Source of the DNA: an uncultured Spirochaetaceae bacterium
GTDB taxonomy: Bacteria; Spirochaetota; Spirochaetia; Treponematales; Treponemataceae
NCBI GenBank assembly: GCA_902783245.1
Contig: CACZQF010000048.1
Span: 1-52,375 of the forward strand
Length of the DNA: 52,375 nucleotides
Reading direction: 5' to 3'
The notes under the pieces were generated by a model. It worked only from the letters and a program-made list of their open reading frames with translations, did no database searches and was not told the DNA's origin. The translations under genes were made by a program, and so were the position numbers. Below, piece after piece: positions 25,426 through 34,456 of this stretch; within the stretch, counting starts at the first letter, position 1, and every line of letters begins with the position of its first letter.

Positions 25426-26606
25426 CAGAATTAGATACACAGCATTATTTTGACTGGGCAGCGACCACGCCGCCCGACGAAGACATTCTCAGACAGGCAT
25501 TGGACGAGTCGCTGCAGGCATGGGGAAACCCCTCAAGCATCCACAAGGCTGGCAGCGAGGCGAAGCAGCTGCTTACCGACATACGCAGACGATGCGCCGC
25601 CGTGCTCAGCGTGCCAGAGGATACCGTTTACTTTACCTCAGGCGGTACAGAAAGCGATCATATTCCTTTGCTCGCCATGCTCACCCGTCCTGCGCCTGCC
25701 ACGATTCTGGTCAGCTCGCTTGAGCATGCCGCCGTCCGTGAGCAGGCTGCCGCACTTGAGCACTGTGGTTGGAATATACGGCTCATACCATCCGACAAAA
25801 ATGGCATTATAACGCCGCAGGCCGTATTGTCAGCGCTCACCGATGACACGGTGCTCGTATGCGTAATGGCGGTCAATAACGAAACGGGCGCCGTACAGCC
25901 AGTATATGAAATCGCGGACGCGCTGACGCAATCATGCAAAGGCAGACGCAGGCCTAGATTCCACGTAGATTGCGTGCAGGGCTGCGGAAAGATTCCGCTC
26001 TCCATCGCACATCCGGGAATCGACAGCGCCGCATTCAGCGCGCACAAGCTGTGCGGTCCGCGCGGCATCGGCATCCTGTATCTGGCGTCATCATGCACGC
26101 CGTTTCTCAGAGGCGGCGGCCAGGAAAAGAACATCCGCAGCGGCACCGAAAACCTGTACGGTGCGGCCGCGTTCTCAAAATGTCTGGAACGGTACTACCT
26201 GAGGCCGCAGAATACGGCTGCCATGGAGCGCTTTGAAGCACAGAAAACGTATATCCGAGAATTTATCAAAAAAATCGCGGCGATTCCGTCCTGCACCGTC
26301 ATTCCAGAGATCAGAAGCGACGGTGAGCATGAGCAGCAATTTTCTCCATGGATCGTACAGGCGGCGTTCAAGGACATTCCCGGCCAGGTCATGGTGCGCG
26401 CCTTAAGCAGCAAGGGATTCTATATTTCTACCGGCAGCGCATGCTCGGCAAAAAAGCAGTCCCGCCCCATACTTGAGGCAATGCACGTGCCTGCAGACAA
26501 GCGCGAGACGGCGGTACGGTTCAGCTTCGGTCCTAAAACTACAGCACAGGGCATGGCAGAGCTGTATGAAGCGGTTGCGGACATATGCAGAACCTTCTCA
26601 AAATAA
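25422..26606 (+). CDS. Cysteine desulfurase (NifS/IscS class)
   Basis: A 394-residue PLP enzyme that takes sulfur from cysteine for Fe-S clusters or tRNA thiolation. It has DWAATTPPDEDIL at the N-terminus, FTSGGTESDHIPLLAML, NNETGAVQPV, FHVDCVQGCGKIPL, the PLP Lys in SAHKLCGPRGIG (about 208), RGGGQEKNIRSGTEN and the catalytic Cys in STGSACSAKK (about 341). It overlaps aroB by 4 bases (ATGA). No IscU or other Fe-S assembly gene lies beside it, so its acceptor is unknown. Confidence 0.94.
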   Translation: MTELDTQHYFDWAATTPPDEDILRQALDESLQAWGNPSSIHKAGSEAKQLLTDIRRRCAAVLSVPEDTVYFTSGGTESDHIPLLAMLTRPAPATILVSSLEHAAVREQAAALEHCGWNIRLIPSDKNGIITPQAVLSALTDDTVLVCVMAVNNETGAVQPVYEIADALTQSCKGRRRPRFHVDCVQGCGKIPLSIAHPGIDSAAFSAHKLCGPRGIGILYLASSCTPFLRGGGQEKNIRSGTENLYGAAAFSKCLERYYLRPQNTAAMERFEAQKTYIREFIKKIAAIPSCTVIPEIRSDGEHEQQFSPWIVQAAFKDIPGQVMVRALSSKGFYISTGSACSAKKQSRPILEAMHVPADKRETAVRFSFGPKTTAQGMAELYEAVADICRTFSK

Positions 26607-26613
26607 GCGTGTA

Positions 26614-26632
26614 CACGCAGGTAAACTGCGTG
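26614..26632 (+). other. Hairpin after the cysteine desulfurase gene
   Basis: Perfect 7-bp stem CACGCAG / CTGCGTG with a GTAAA loop, 7 bases past the stop. No U tract follows, so this is a weak or factor-dependent terminator at best, or an mRNA 3'-end structure. Confidence 0.4.
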
Positions 26633-26661
26633 CAACAGCACATAAACAGCACGTATACTGC

Positions 26662-26690
26662 TTGTAAAATAGTACGCAATATGCTAAATT
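26662..26690 (+). promoter_or_regulatory. Promoter candidate for the bpuR-like gene
   Basis: TTGTAA (26662-26667), 17-base spacer, TAAATT (26685-26690). Each box matches four of six consensus bases. Predicted leader about 25 bases, including the GGAGGA ribosome-binding site. Confidence 0.4.
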
Positions 26691-26720
26691 TGTCGGGCAA
26701 TCCGTTACATGGAGGAGAAC

Positions 26721-27143
26721 ATGGGAATTCGCGGTGAATTATATACAACACAAGTAATGTTGGATAACCGCTCGTATTTTTTTAACGTCAAGGAAAACAG
26801 AACAGGAGATGTATTCCTTCAGGTTGTAGAAAGCAAAAGCCGTGACGGCGCGGATTTTGACCGGCACCAAATCGCAGTCTTTGCGGACGACATGCAGAAA
26901 TTTCTGCAGGGGCTGAACCAGTCCCTTTCTTTTATTGAAAAGGACAGAAAGGCACGCCAGAAAGCAAAGGCAGAAAAGAAAGCCCTGAAAGAAGAAAAAT
27001 ACGGAACAGGAAAAAAGATCTACCGTAAGAAGGGTGAAGTACCTGAGGGCGCAGAAAAGAAAGATGACGGTATCAAACGTACCGGCCGTGTCATTCATGT
27101 GGTGTCAAAACGGTCAGATCAGGATTCAGACACTACGCTTTAA
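26721..27143 (+). CDS. PUR-domain nucleic-acid-binding protein, BpuR-like (DUF3276)
   Basis: 140 residues. The first 75 or so match the bacterial PUR-alpha domain of spirochaetes and Bacteroidetes (MGIRGELYTTQ, SYFFNVKENRTGDVFLQVVE, FDRHQIAVF). In Borrelia the homologue BpuR binds DNA and RNA and regulates gene expression. The rest is a long Lys-rich, strongly basic tail (about residues 76-130), probably disordered, which would strengthen nucleic-acid binding. The start at 26721 is chosen because GGAGGA lies just upstream; the ATG at 26709 overlaps that site. It has its own promoter and terminator, so it is monocistronic. Confidence 0.88.
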   Translation: MGIRGELYTTQVMLDNRSYFFNVKENRTGDVFLQVVESKSRDGADFDRHQIAVFADDMQKFLQGLNQSLSFIEKDRKARQKAKAEKKALKEEKYGTGKKIYRKKGEVPEGAEKKDDGIKRTGRVIHVVSKRSDQDSDTTL

Positions 27144-27172
27144 AACCGTTCTTTAGCACCGTGCTTTACTTA

Positions 27173-27207
27173 CCCCGGGAACAGACGTTTTCCGGGGTTA
27201 TTTTTTT
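27173..27207 (+). terminator. Rho-independent terminator after the bpuR-like gene
   Basis: CCCCGGGA / TTCCGGGG stem of 8 bp with one G-U pair and an 8-9-base loop, followed by TTATTTTTTT on the plus strand. It lies 29 bases past the stop, between convergent genes, and is oriented for the plus strand only. Confidence 0.88.
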
Positions 27208-27219
27208 CAGACGCTCTTA

Positions 27220-27816
27220 TCATTTCACATGAAACGAATGCCGCTGAATTGGGGAAGGCCCCAGCTCACGACATATTTTTATATGCTCGGGGGTAGGATA
27301 CCCCTTGTGGCGTGCATATTTATATGCTGGATACAGCGCATCATATTCCATCATGATGCGGTCACGCTCCGTCTTGGCGATGATGCTGGCCGCCATGACG
27401 CACGGATAGGTACCGTCAGCCTTAGGCTCGCAGATACACCGCCATGAAATATCAGGCACAAAAGTCCCGTCCGCAATGGCGGACATATCCTTTCCGTCAA
27501 CCGTATATCCATGCTCCTGAGTCCATCGGTCGAACGTTTTCATAGCCATCTCAAACGCAAGCTTCATGGCAAGCAGGCTTGCCTGCAGAATGTTTATCCT
27601 ATCAATAGTCTCGTGATCAACCGTTCCGATACCCCAGCAGCACCGTTCCTTTATGCACGTCTCAGCATATGCGCGCTTTTTAGACGAAAGTTTTTTAGAA
27701 TCGCCGAGACACTCGATCGGAAAATCATGCGGCAGAATAACCGCGCCAGCACAGACAGGACCTGCCAGAGGTCCCCTTCCCGCTTCGTCAAGTCCGCACA
27801 CAAACGCGTCGTCCAT
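27220..27816 (-). CDS. rnhB: Ribonuclease HII
   Basis: A 198-residue cytoplasmic enzyme that removes ribonucleotides and RNA from RNA-DNA hybrids. It has the catalytic GLDEAGRGPLAG (Asp and Glu), AGAVILP, a further acidic residue in the AIADGTF region, SIIAKTERDRIM and the HKGYPTPEH block of type 2 RNases H. Length is typical. The start overlaps the stop of the upstream beta-helix gene by one base (TGATG), so it is translationally coupled to an unrelated surface-type protein. Confidence 0.95.
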   Translation of the reverse strand: MDDAFVCGLDEAGRGPLAGPVCAGAVILPHDFPIECLGDSKKLSSKKRAYAETCIKERCCWGIGTVDHETIDRINILQASLLAMKLAFEMAMKTFDRWTQEHGYTVDGKDMSAIADGTFVPDISWRCICEPKADGTYPCVMAASIIAKTERDRIMMEYDALYPAYKYARHKGYPTPEHIKICRELGPSPIQRHSFHVK

Positions 27817-29888
27817 CAGTCAAACCCCCGAGCTACGTTCGCATGCTCCTCAAGCACAATGACATTGTCCTTCCACACAGGAGCAGAAGCTCCCTTCAGT
27901 TCTGCGGCGAACGAATTATCAGTCATGATCAGATTGCACTGACTGAATTCTCCGATCCGTCCAAGCTCCGCCACAATATTACAGTCATTACCGCGCAGCT
28001 CCGCATGTCCGCCCTGTACTGAAAAGGCAACGGCGGTAGCACCCACAGCCGACAACCGGCTGCGGCTCACGCGCAGGCGACATCCGGTCAGCGCGAACAC
28101 CGCAGCATAATGCTGCGCCTGCGACACAATGCTGCTGTCCGCCACAGTAATGACGGATTTATTCCCCTCAAACACCGCACCATTGTCCATAAAATCAGCG
28201 CTCAGCACACAGTTCGATAGACTGATCACTGCATTTTCTGCAACGAACATGCGCGTATTTGCCGAAGTCTTGGAAAGGACGCAGTTACGGATTGCAAGGC
28301 TGCTCGACCGGACCACATACGAAGAACCAGAGCCGAACTCAAGTTCCGCGCTGTCGCTGCCGTTGATCTCGCAGCTGTACGCGGGTACCACCGCCCCCGC
28401 GGGCATCTCCACACGGCCCCGCACGAACAGCCGCACAAAGCGCGAGCTGACCGGCGAAAACCCGTCCATGGTCGTATAGGGATGCATCCAGGTACCGTCA
28501 GCAGTGGCAGCATCGGCGGAAGCATCAAAATAATAGTTACACGTATCGATGATCGTACTGTATACACTGGGAAGGCTCTTGTTGCCGTACTCGTCCTCCG
28601 CATATACAGAAATCTTAAAGAAGCTCGCCGTCTCCAGATCGGAACGCAGTTCCAGCGAATTCCCGGTAAGTTCCGTATACCGGCCCGTAACGTCAGACGC
28701 ATACAGCGGAGCGGTGTCTATATCAAACCCGCCAGGGATGCTCACGGGCACGTTACCGGCATAAAAAATCCTGCAGCCCTTTTCCGCAGTCACTGTAAGC
28801 TTTACCGCAGAACGCGCGAACGAGCCGGGCACTGAAGCCTGCACCACGGGCATCTGCGGCGGGCGCTTGTCAAGCGCGAAGGAAACAGGCAGCTCGCCCT
28901 GATACACGCCGTCAGCATACAACGCCACCTTTCCGCTACCTGAGAACGCATCTCCGGGAAAAACATCAAACAGCAGATCCCGGTACAATCCAGTACCGGC
29001 AGTCACGCCCTCCGCCAGCCGGCAGCGGCCGAACCGGTAACTTTCATCACCGCGTATTCCAAAATGAACCGCTCCGTTCGTCTGCCGCTCAGAGTACAGC
29101 GACGGCATGGCGGGCAGCCGGAACGATTTTACAGCATTGCCACGCTCATAGGCGACCGACTGCCAGCGCACGGTGTGCGCCGTATTCCGCTCGATAAACA
29201 CCGGATTCCGACCGGAAAACCACGTACCGTCGTCGATCTGGTAAATATACTGCGGTGAAGTGAATACGATCTTCTTCCAGTCCTCCACCCTAAACGGTAT
29301 GCTCGGGGCGGCAAGCTGACCGCTTCTGACCGTAGAATGGATTACGAACCGCCAGCTGCGGACCGAATCCGACAGCACGAGCGGCACATAGCGGGATAAC
29401 GATGAATCTCTGGAGAAAGAAATGTCCCGGCCGGGAAGCAGTACCTGACTGCCGAATCCCACCCCATACCATAATGAATCGGGAATGGAGATGCTGCTGC
29501 CGGGCTGATAGGAAATGATCGGGGCTGAAGCCAGCCCGTCTATGAATTCACGGGCCCGGCTGCCGTCTTCGGGCAGCTGCTCAGAAACCGTGTATGAAAC
29601 ATACTGCTCATCCTTGGTTCCATCGGCATACACAGTGGCGATACGGATATCAACAGAGCCGGTAACATCGATGACCACCGGTCCGTCATAGGCAAAACCA
29701 GACACCGTGGGATCAGCTCCGTTTATCGAATAAAAGATCTCGCTGTCTGGCTCTTGAAACAGTACGAGCGTCTGCTTATTCGCCCATACGCCGGCCACAG
29801 GGTTGATAACCTCCGTTCTGGCGGACAGGTTTCCTGCACACAGCACGCATATCAAACTAAGGAATAAACAGACACGTCTCGAAGGCAT
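27816..29888 (-). CDS. Secreted protein with chitobiase-like and beta-helix regions
   Basis: 690 residues with a signal peptide (LFLSLICVLCAGNLSA, likely cut before Arg-Thr-Glu). Residues about 30-100 resemble the chitobiase/hexosaminidase C-terminal type of beta-sandwich (LFQEPDSEIFYSINGADPTV, TVYADGTKDEQYVSYTV). A second, similar block appears near residues 340-450. The last 240 residues or so have the repeating short-strand pattern of a right-handed parallel beta-helix (AIRNCVLSKT, ISLSNCVLSA, ITVADSSIVS, LRVSRSRLSA), usual in carbohydrate-binding or surface proteins. No catalytic residues can be named. Shine-Dalgarno AGGA precedes the ATG. Periplasmic or surface location is inferred. Confidence 0.75.
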   Translation of the reverse strand: MPSRRVCLFLSLICVLCAGNLSARTEVINPVAGVWANKQTLVLFQEPDSEIFYSINGADPTVSGFAYDGPVVIDVTGSVDIRIATVYADGTKDEQYVSYTVSEQLPEDGSRAREFIDGLASAPIISYQPGSSISIPDSLWYGVGFGSQVLLPGRDISFSRDSSLSRYVPLVLSDSVRSWRFVIHSTVRSGQLAAPSIPFRVEDWKKIVFTSPQYIYQIDDGTWFSGRNPVFIERNTAHTVRWQSVAYERGNAVKSFRLPAMPSLYSERQTNGAVHFGIRGDESYRFGRCRLAEGVTAGTGLYRDLLFDVFPGDAFSGSGKVALYADGVYQGELPVSFALDKRPPQMPVVQASVPGSFARSAVKLTVTAEKGCRIFYAGNVPVSIPGGFDIDTAPLYASDVTGRYTELTGNSLELRSDLETASFFKISVYAEDEYGNKSLPSVYSTIIDTCNYYFDASADAATADGTWMHPYTTMDGFSPVSSRFVRLFVRGRVEMPAGAVVPAYSCEINGSDSAELEFGSGSSYVVRSSSLAIRNCVLSKTSANTRMFVAENAVISLSNCVLSADFMDNGAVFEGNKSVITVADSSIVSQAQHYAAVFALTGCRLRVSRSRLSAVGATAVAFSVQGGHAELRGNDCNIVAELGRIGEFSQCNLIMTDNSFAAELKGASAPVWKDNVIVLEEHANVARGFD

Positions 29889-29896
29889 ATACGTTC

Positions 29897-30499
29897 CTAA
29901 AACAGAGGCTCCAGTATGTCCTTCAGTTCAGGATCATTTTTGTAATAATGCTCCTCAAGCTCCTCTTTAGTAAGTCCCACAAGCTCATGGCTCAGATAAT
30001 GGATCCAACGGTCATCCTCCGGCTTGTTGATCTCAATACGACGGCACCAATAATCAGGCTGAATGGGTTCCTGCTCCTTTTTATAGGCAAAGTATTTATA
30101 GTCATGCACTACCACCTTTATGTCGGAGCGCGGAATACCGTGCTGCAGCAGGATTTCGACAAGGGAATTGGCGGTGTGGCCGGTATCAAAAATATCGTCA
30201 ACCAGCATCACTTTGTCGCCGTGCCTGAGGTACTCGGGGGCATAGGTCCATCCATCAACCATGACGCTTTCGCACTGATGGACATTTGAGTATGAGCGTG
30301 CGACCACCGCGGCGTACAAAACAGGATGGAAGTCCTTGCGGACAATCTTAAAATATTCGCTTATTACGTTCGCCATGTACGCGCCACCCCGTAGGGAGGT
30401 ATAAATGACGTCAGGAACAAAGCCGTCATGGTAAATACGATGCGCAACTTTCAGCGCGTTGTTCCGGACAACATCATACGGTAAGAATTCTTTTATCAT
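29897..30499 (-). CDS. Purine-type phosphoribosyltransferase
   Basis: A 200-residue type I phosphoribosyltransferase. The PRPP-binding loop VMLVDDIFDTGHTANSL lies near residue 100. SLRGGAYMANVISEYF near residue 35 is the pyrophosphate loop. WCRRIEINKPEDDRWIHYLSHEL resembles the purine-binding end of xanthine/guanine/hypoxanthine enzymes. Substrate choice cannot be read, but a purine salvage role would fit with the nucleoside importer at the other end of the window. It has its own promoter; its stop lies 8 bases before the beta-helix start, so rnhB and the beta-helix gene may be expressed from it. Confidence 0.85.
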   Translation of the reverse strand: MIKEFLPYDVVRNNALKVAHRIYHDGFVPDVIYTSLRGGAYMANVISEYFKIVRKDFHPVLYAAVVARSYSNVHQCESVMVDGWTYAPEYLRHGDKVMLVDDIFDTGHTANSLVEILLQHGIPRSDIKVVVHDYKYFAYKKEQEPIQPDYWCRRIEINKPEDDRWIHYLSHELVGLTKEELEEHYYKNDPELKDILEPLF

Positions 30500-30576
30500 A
30501 GTAACCTCATATCAGCTGAGAAAACACAGAATGATCCAAAAACGGATTATTTTGTATTAACCATAAATGTCCTCTA

Positions 30577-30605
30577 ATTTTACCCTATAAGTCAATGTGA
30601 AGCAA
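30577..30605 (-). promoter_or_regulatory. Promoter of the phosphoribosyltransferase gene
   Basis: Minus-strand TTGCTT (30600-30605), 17-base spacer, TAAAAT (30577-30582). Leader about 70 bases, with GAGG ahead of the ATG. The rest of the gap to clpC (30632-30766) shows no gene or clear terminator, only a weak GGCGC/GCGCC stem near the clpC stop. Confidence 0.5.
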
Positions 30606-30609
30606 GCAT

Positions 30610-30631
30610 AAATCAACATACCTTGCCGCAG
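30610..30631. repeat. Dispersed 22-base intergenic repeat, copy 2
   Basis: AAATCAACATACCT then TGCCGCAG, 21 of 22 bases identical with 11701-11722. It lies just upstream of the -35 box of the phosphoribosyltransferase promoter. Confidence 0.6.
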
Positions 30632-30766
30632 AGCATCAGAACGGGCTGTTTCCCACGGATAGAGTAAGCTGTTTCATCTGCATATCGGGACAGCTGAAAA
30701 CGTGCCTTTCAGAGTATCAGAAAACGTACCGCACCGAAGTCAGCGCGAAGGCGCGCATGCGGCGCC

Positions 30767-33298
30767 CTACCGTACCTTTACCAAGGACTCCTGCACAGAC
30801 AGCGGAGCGCTGATTCTGCGCTGCTTTTTAAGCCGAACGGTAAGTTTTTCGCCGTCACTGTCCACCAACACCGTCTGCCCGCTCGCGCCGTTTTCCAGTA
30901 TCTGCATAGCCAGCGGATCCTCAATGTCATTCTGTATCAGGCGGCGCATGGGACGCGCGCCCATGGCGGGGTCATATCCGTGCTCCACCAGATATTCGTG
31001 CGCAGACTTTGAAAGCTTGAGCGAAAGCTTCCGCTCCGACAGCCGGCCCTCAAGCTCACGTATCTGAATGTCAAGAATCTGAGAGACCTCATCACGGGTC
31101 AGCGCATTGAACACGACGATATCATCGATGCGGTTCAGCAGTTCAGGACGCATGAGCTTTTTCAGTTCGTTCATCGCATCGGCCTGTATCTCCCGATATG
31201 ACAGCACGCCGCCGTTATCGGGCGTAAAGCCGGCCCGGCCGTCGCGCGTAATCTCACGGGCGCCGGCATTGCTCGTCATGATGATGACCGTATTCCTGAA
31301 GTTGACTGTATGCCCCAGATTATCACTGAGCTCGCCTTCCTCAAGCAGCTGCAGCAGCAGGTTGAACACGTCGGGATGTGCCTTTTCGATCTCATCAAGC
31401 AGCACTACTGAATACGGATGCCGTCTGACTTTTTCGGTCAGGATGCCGCCGTCCTCATAGCCGATATAACCGGGAGGCGCACCTGTCAGTCTGCTTGCGT
31501 TATGCTTTTCCATATAGTCCGACATATCAATCCTGATGAGCGCATCCTCACTGCCGAACAGGAATTTTGCAAGCATCTTGGCAAGCTGTGTCTTGCCCAC
31601 GCCGGTGGGGCCCAGAAAAATGAACGAGCCCATGGGCCGGCGGTTCGATGACACGCCGGTACGGCAGCGGCGGATGGCACCGGAAATAACCTTTACGGCA
31701 TCATGCTGCCCCACTACGTCCTTGTGCAGCTCCGATTCCATGCGAAGCAGCTTATGCGACTCAGATTCATCAAGCTGAGCAACTGGAATTCCGGTCATGC
31801 CGCTGATGATCGTACAGATATCAAATTCGGTCACGCGCCTGCGGTCTGATTCGGCAGGGTTATCCCAGTACGCTCGGTACTCCTCAAGCTTTTTCTTGAG
31901 GTCGATTACCTTATCGCGTACAAGTGCAGCTTTTTCATAATCCTGCTCAAGGACAAGCTGCTTCTTTTCAGCCGTCAGATCCTCTATGCTCTTTTCAAGC
32001 TCGGCAAGCTCCACCGGCTGAGAGCCTTCCTGGATTTTTTTTGCCGCTCCGGCTTCATCAAGAATATCGATGGCTTTGTCGGGTAAACACCGCTCAGGAA
32101 TATACCGATGTGAAAATTTTACGATCGCAGGAATCACACCCTCGTCATATATGACGCCGTGGAATTCCTCGTATTTTTTCTTAATGCCCTCAAGGATTGC
32201 GGTAGTGTCAACATCGGACGGCTCCTCAACCTTTATAAGCTGGAAGCGACGCTCAAGCGCGGCGTCTTTTTCCACATACCGCCGGTATTCTTTGATGGTC
32301 GTGGCACCGATGATTTGAATCTCGCCACGACTCAGCGCAGGCTTAAGGATATTGGAGGCGTCCATAGCGCCCTCGGGACCGCCCGCCCCGATGATGGTAT
32401 GCATTTCGTCAATGAACAGGATGATGTCCTTAGACTCAGAAATCTCATTCATCATGCGCTTCATGCGCTCTTCAAATTCGCCGCGGTATTTTGTACCTGC
32501 TACGAGCGCCGTTAGATCAAGCGCAAGTACGCGCTTTTTGCGCAGGTTGGCGGGAACTTCGCCCCGTGCGATACGTCCGGCAAGTCCTTCCACGATAGCT
32601 GTCTTCCCAACACCAGGCTCTCCGATCAGCATCGGATTGTTCTTGGTGCGGCGGGACAGTATCTGAATGACCCGCATAATCTCTTTGTCGCGGCCCACCA
32701 CCGGGTCAAGCCGGTCGTTCTGCGCCAGCTCGGTGATATTCCTGCTGTATTCACTCAGGAACGTGCGCTGGCTGCCGTTCTGCCGTCTGTTCGTCCCCTG
32801 TGCGCCGGCAGCAGCGCCGGCAAGAGCAGAACCGCCCGCAGGCACGAACGCAGAGCTCTGCATGCGCGACTGTATTTCTTTTACCGCCCGGCGGGCTTCG
32901 TCCAGCGTCACCGATGCCTTTTCAAAATAACGAAACGTGATGCTCTGTTCTTCCCGGATGGCCGCCAGTACAATATGCTCGGTACCCACATAATCATTAC
33001 GGGCGGAGCGCGCCTCCACCGTAGCAATATCAAGCAGCGTACGCATCCGGCGTGACGGCGGTAGATCGCTTGTATTTTCCATCGGTGTTCTGACCATGAT
33101 GCTCTGCTCCAGCGACAGCCGGTAGGTAAGCACGTTTATATGCAGCGCCTGCAGCAGTATGTATCCGAGCCCGTCGGCACTTTTTACAAGCGCCAGCAGC
33201 ACATGCTCGGGAAGCAGCTGCTCGCAGCCGCTCTTCCTTCCTTCATTCTGGGCAAATTCCGTAATAAGCCGCTGTGCCCTTGGTGATAATCCTCTCAT
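30767..33298 (-). CDS. clpC: ClpC-type AAA+ unfoldase
   Basis: An 843-residue Hsp100 ATPase that unfolds proteins for the ClpP protease. An N-terminal double Clp-N repeat (residues 1-145) keeps both glutamates of the phosphoarginine pockets known from B. subtilis ClpC (Glu31 in [11 protein letters not shown] and Glu107 in VGTEHIVL). AAA-1 has Walker [11 protein letters not shown] near 229 and [16 protein letters not shown]-containing middle segment spans about 440-475. AAA-2 has Walker [11 protein letters not shown] near 564 and [13 protein letters not shown]. Shine-Dalgarno AAGGA is present. It is the last gene of an mcsA-mcsB-clpC unit; ctsR is absent from this locus. Confidence 0.94.
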   Translation of the reverse strand: MRGLSPRAQRLITEFAQNEGRKSGCEQLLPEHVLLALVKSADGLGYILLQALHINVLTYRLSLEQSIMVRTPMENTSDLPPSRRMRTLLDIATVEARSARNDYVGTEHIVLAAIREEQSITFRYFEKASVTLDEARRAVKEIQSRMQSSAFVPAGGSALAGAAAGAQGTNRRQNGSQRTFLSEYSRNITELAQNDRLDPVVGRDKEIMRVIQILSRRTKNNPMLIGEPGVGKTAIVEGLAGRIARGEVPANLRKKRVLALDLTALVAGTKYRGEFEERMKRMMNEISESKDIILFIDEMHTIIGAGGPEGAMDASNILKPALSRGEIQIIGATTIKEYRRYVEKDAALERRFQLIKVEEPSDVDTTAILEGIKKKYEEFHGVIYDEGVIPAIVKFSHRYIPERCLPDKAIDILDEAGAAKKIQEGSQPVELAELEKSIEDLTAEKKQLVLEQDYEKAALVRDKVIDLKKKLEEYRAYWDNPAESDRRRVTEFDICTIISGMTGIPVAQLDESESHKLLRMESELHKDVVGQHDAVKVISGAIRRCRTGVSSNRRPMGSFIFLGPTGVGKTQLAKMLAKFLFGSEDALIRIDMSDYMEKHNASRLTGAPPGYIGYEDGGILTEKVRRHPYSVVLLDEIEKAHPDVFNLLLQLLEEGELSDNLGHTVNFRNTVIIMTSNAGAREITRDGRAGFTPDNGGVLSYREIQADAMNELKKLMRPELLNRIDDIVVFNALTRDEVSQILDIQIRELEGRLSERKLSLKLSKSAHEYLVEHGYDPAMGARPMRRLIQNDIEDPLAMQILENGASGQTVLVDSDGEKLTVRLKKQRRISAPLSVQESLVKVR

Positions 33299-33358
33299 CC
33301 GTCAAATCCTTGTACCAAGCCCCGAGACCGCCGCCTGCGCAGCTTTTTCAGGTGCCCC

Positions 33359-34456
33359 TTAATTTCCCTGCCTGCTGAACGCCGTATTTTCAAGCGCTTC
33401 CTGCAGAATCAGGGATCGCAGTCTATCTATTTTTAAGGCAGGATCGTCCTTTACGTCCTGCTCAAACGAAAATGCTCCGTTTGACAACAAAAAGCGCAGA
33501 TGACCGGGCTGAATCCGGTACAACAGCGCGCAAAAATCGGTGTCCTCAATGCCCGTCAGCATATTCAGATCACGGCCCCATTTCAACGCGGAGATAATGT
33601 CTACGCCTTCGCGTAAAGAAATAAGCCTGCTGTATTTTACCATTGCATACGCACGATACACAATATCATAGGCGGGCGTCGGGCGTATTTTCAGCACCTC
33701 TGCGCGCGCCTTGCGCTCCTGCTCGGCCAGATATTTTCCCGCAGCCGCGGCTGACGCAATCTGGTCTATTTCATTTCCGTTGAACGATGAGGCAGACGAA
33801 ATCTGGTAGTATTTTCCTAAGGCGACCAGCGCATCATCGCTAAAACCGTAGCTTGCCTTCACCGTAAATTCCCGCTGCCGCACCGTATCAAGCACGTCCT
33901 GCAGCGCACCGGTGAACGCCAGGGACGGCAGGTGCACCCACAGGGACGTTTTCATGCCGCTGCCCGCATCGTATAGGGACGACGTTAAAAATCCGAAGTC
34001 ATAGGACGCGGCGAACTGCAGCGTCTGCTGCAGCTGGCCGTCAACGGCACTGCAGACGGAAAATGCATGCTCGATCTCAAGGCCGGGCACAAATGCCGCG
34101 ACGCGCACATGATCCACGCTATTCACCGTACACGCAAGCTCACCGCTGTTTTTCATCACCAGACCGGTGCCATCCGGCATATCCAGAATTCCCCACTCCC
34201 GCAGGATGGTCAGACTTTCCTCCGGCACCTTTTTCATGGGAATGGCCTGATAGGCGTCAGGATCCGACACATGGTTAAAAGAGTCAAAGACAAGCGACTG
34301 TATCCGCTCGGCGTCATCATCCGAGCAGTTGTCAGGAAACGGAAAGTTTGCCAGATTTCTTGCAAGTCGTACCCGCGTGGAAAGAACCACGTCGTTTTCA
34401 TCGCCGCCGCCCGTGTACCACGCCTTGGAAGAACCGGCGCGGCTTTCAGCAGTCAT
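33359..34456 (-). CDS. mcsB: McsB-family (guanido kinase fold) protein with degraded active site
   Basis: 365 residues from ATG 34456 (GAGG nine bases upstream). McsB of Bacillus phosphorylates arginines to mark proteins for ClpC. The fold is clear (VVLSTRVRLARN, VHLPSLAFTG, YQISSA). Key positions differ from B. subtilis: NEEDH is NSVDH; TSCPTN, holding Cys167, is TSSLYD; TGLRAS is SGMKTS; VRGIYGEGSEA is VKASYGFSDDA; and the C-terminal RDIRRA site that senses phosphoarginine is QDVKDD. Arginine kinase activity is therefore doubtful. It is encoded between mcsA (11-base overlap) and clpC, so an adaptor role in a Clp complex is a reasonable inference. Confidence 0.88.
   Translation of the reverse strand: MTAESRAGSSKAWYTGGGDENDVVLSTRVRLARNLANFPFPDNCSDDDAERIQSLVFDSFNHVSDPDAYQAIPMKKVPEESLTILREWGILDMPDGTGLVMKNSGELACTVNSVDHVRVAAFVPGLEIEHAFSVCSAVDGQLQQTLQFAASYDFGFLTSSLYDAGSGMKTSLWVHLPSLAFTGALQDVLDTVRQREFTVKASYGFSDDALVALGKYYQISSASSFNGNEIDQIASAAAAGKYLAEQERKARAEVLKIRPTPAYDIVYRAYAMVKYSRLISLREGVDIISALKWGRDLNMLTGIEDTDFCALLYRIQPGHLRFLLSNGAFSFEQDVKDDPALKIDRLRSLILQEALENTAFSRQGN

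Noticed and set aside
11701..30631. Insertion-sequence ends
   Set aside because: The 22-base repeats are in the same orientation far apart, with no transposase gene or target duplications between or beside them.
30632..30766. Small gene or RNA in the clpC-phosphoribosyltransferase gap
   Set aside because: No open frame with a ribosome-binding site and no stable tRNA-like or terminator fold was seen; only imperfect short repeats around GAAAACGT.
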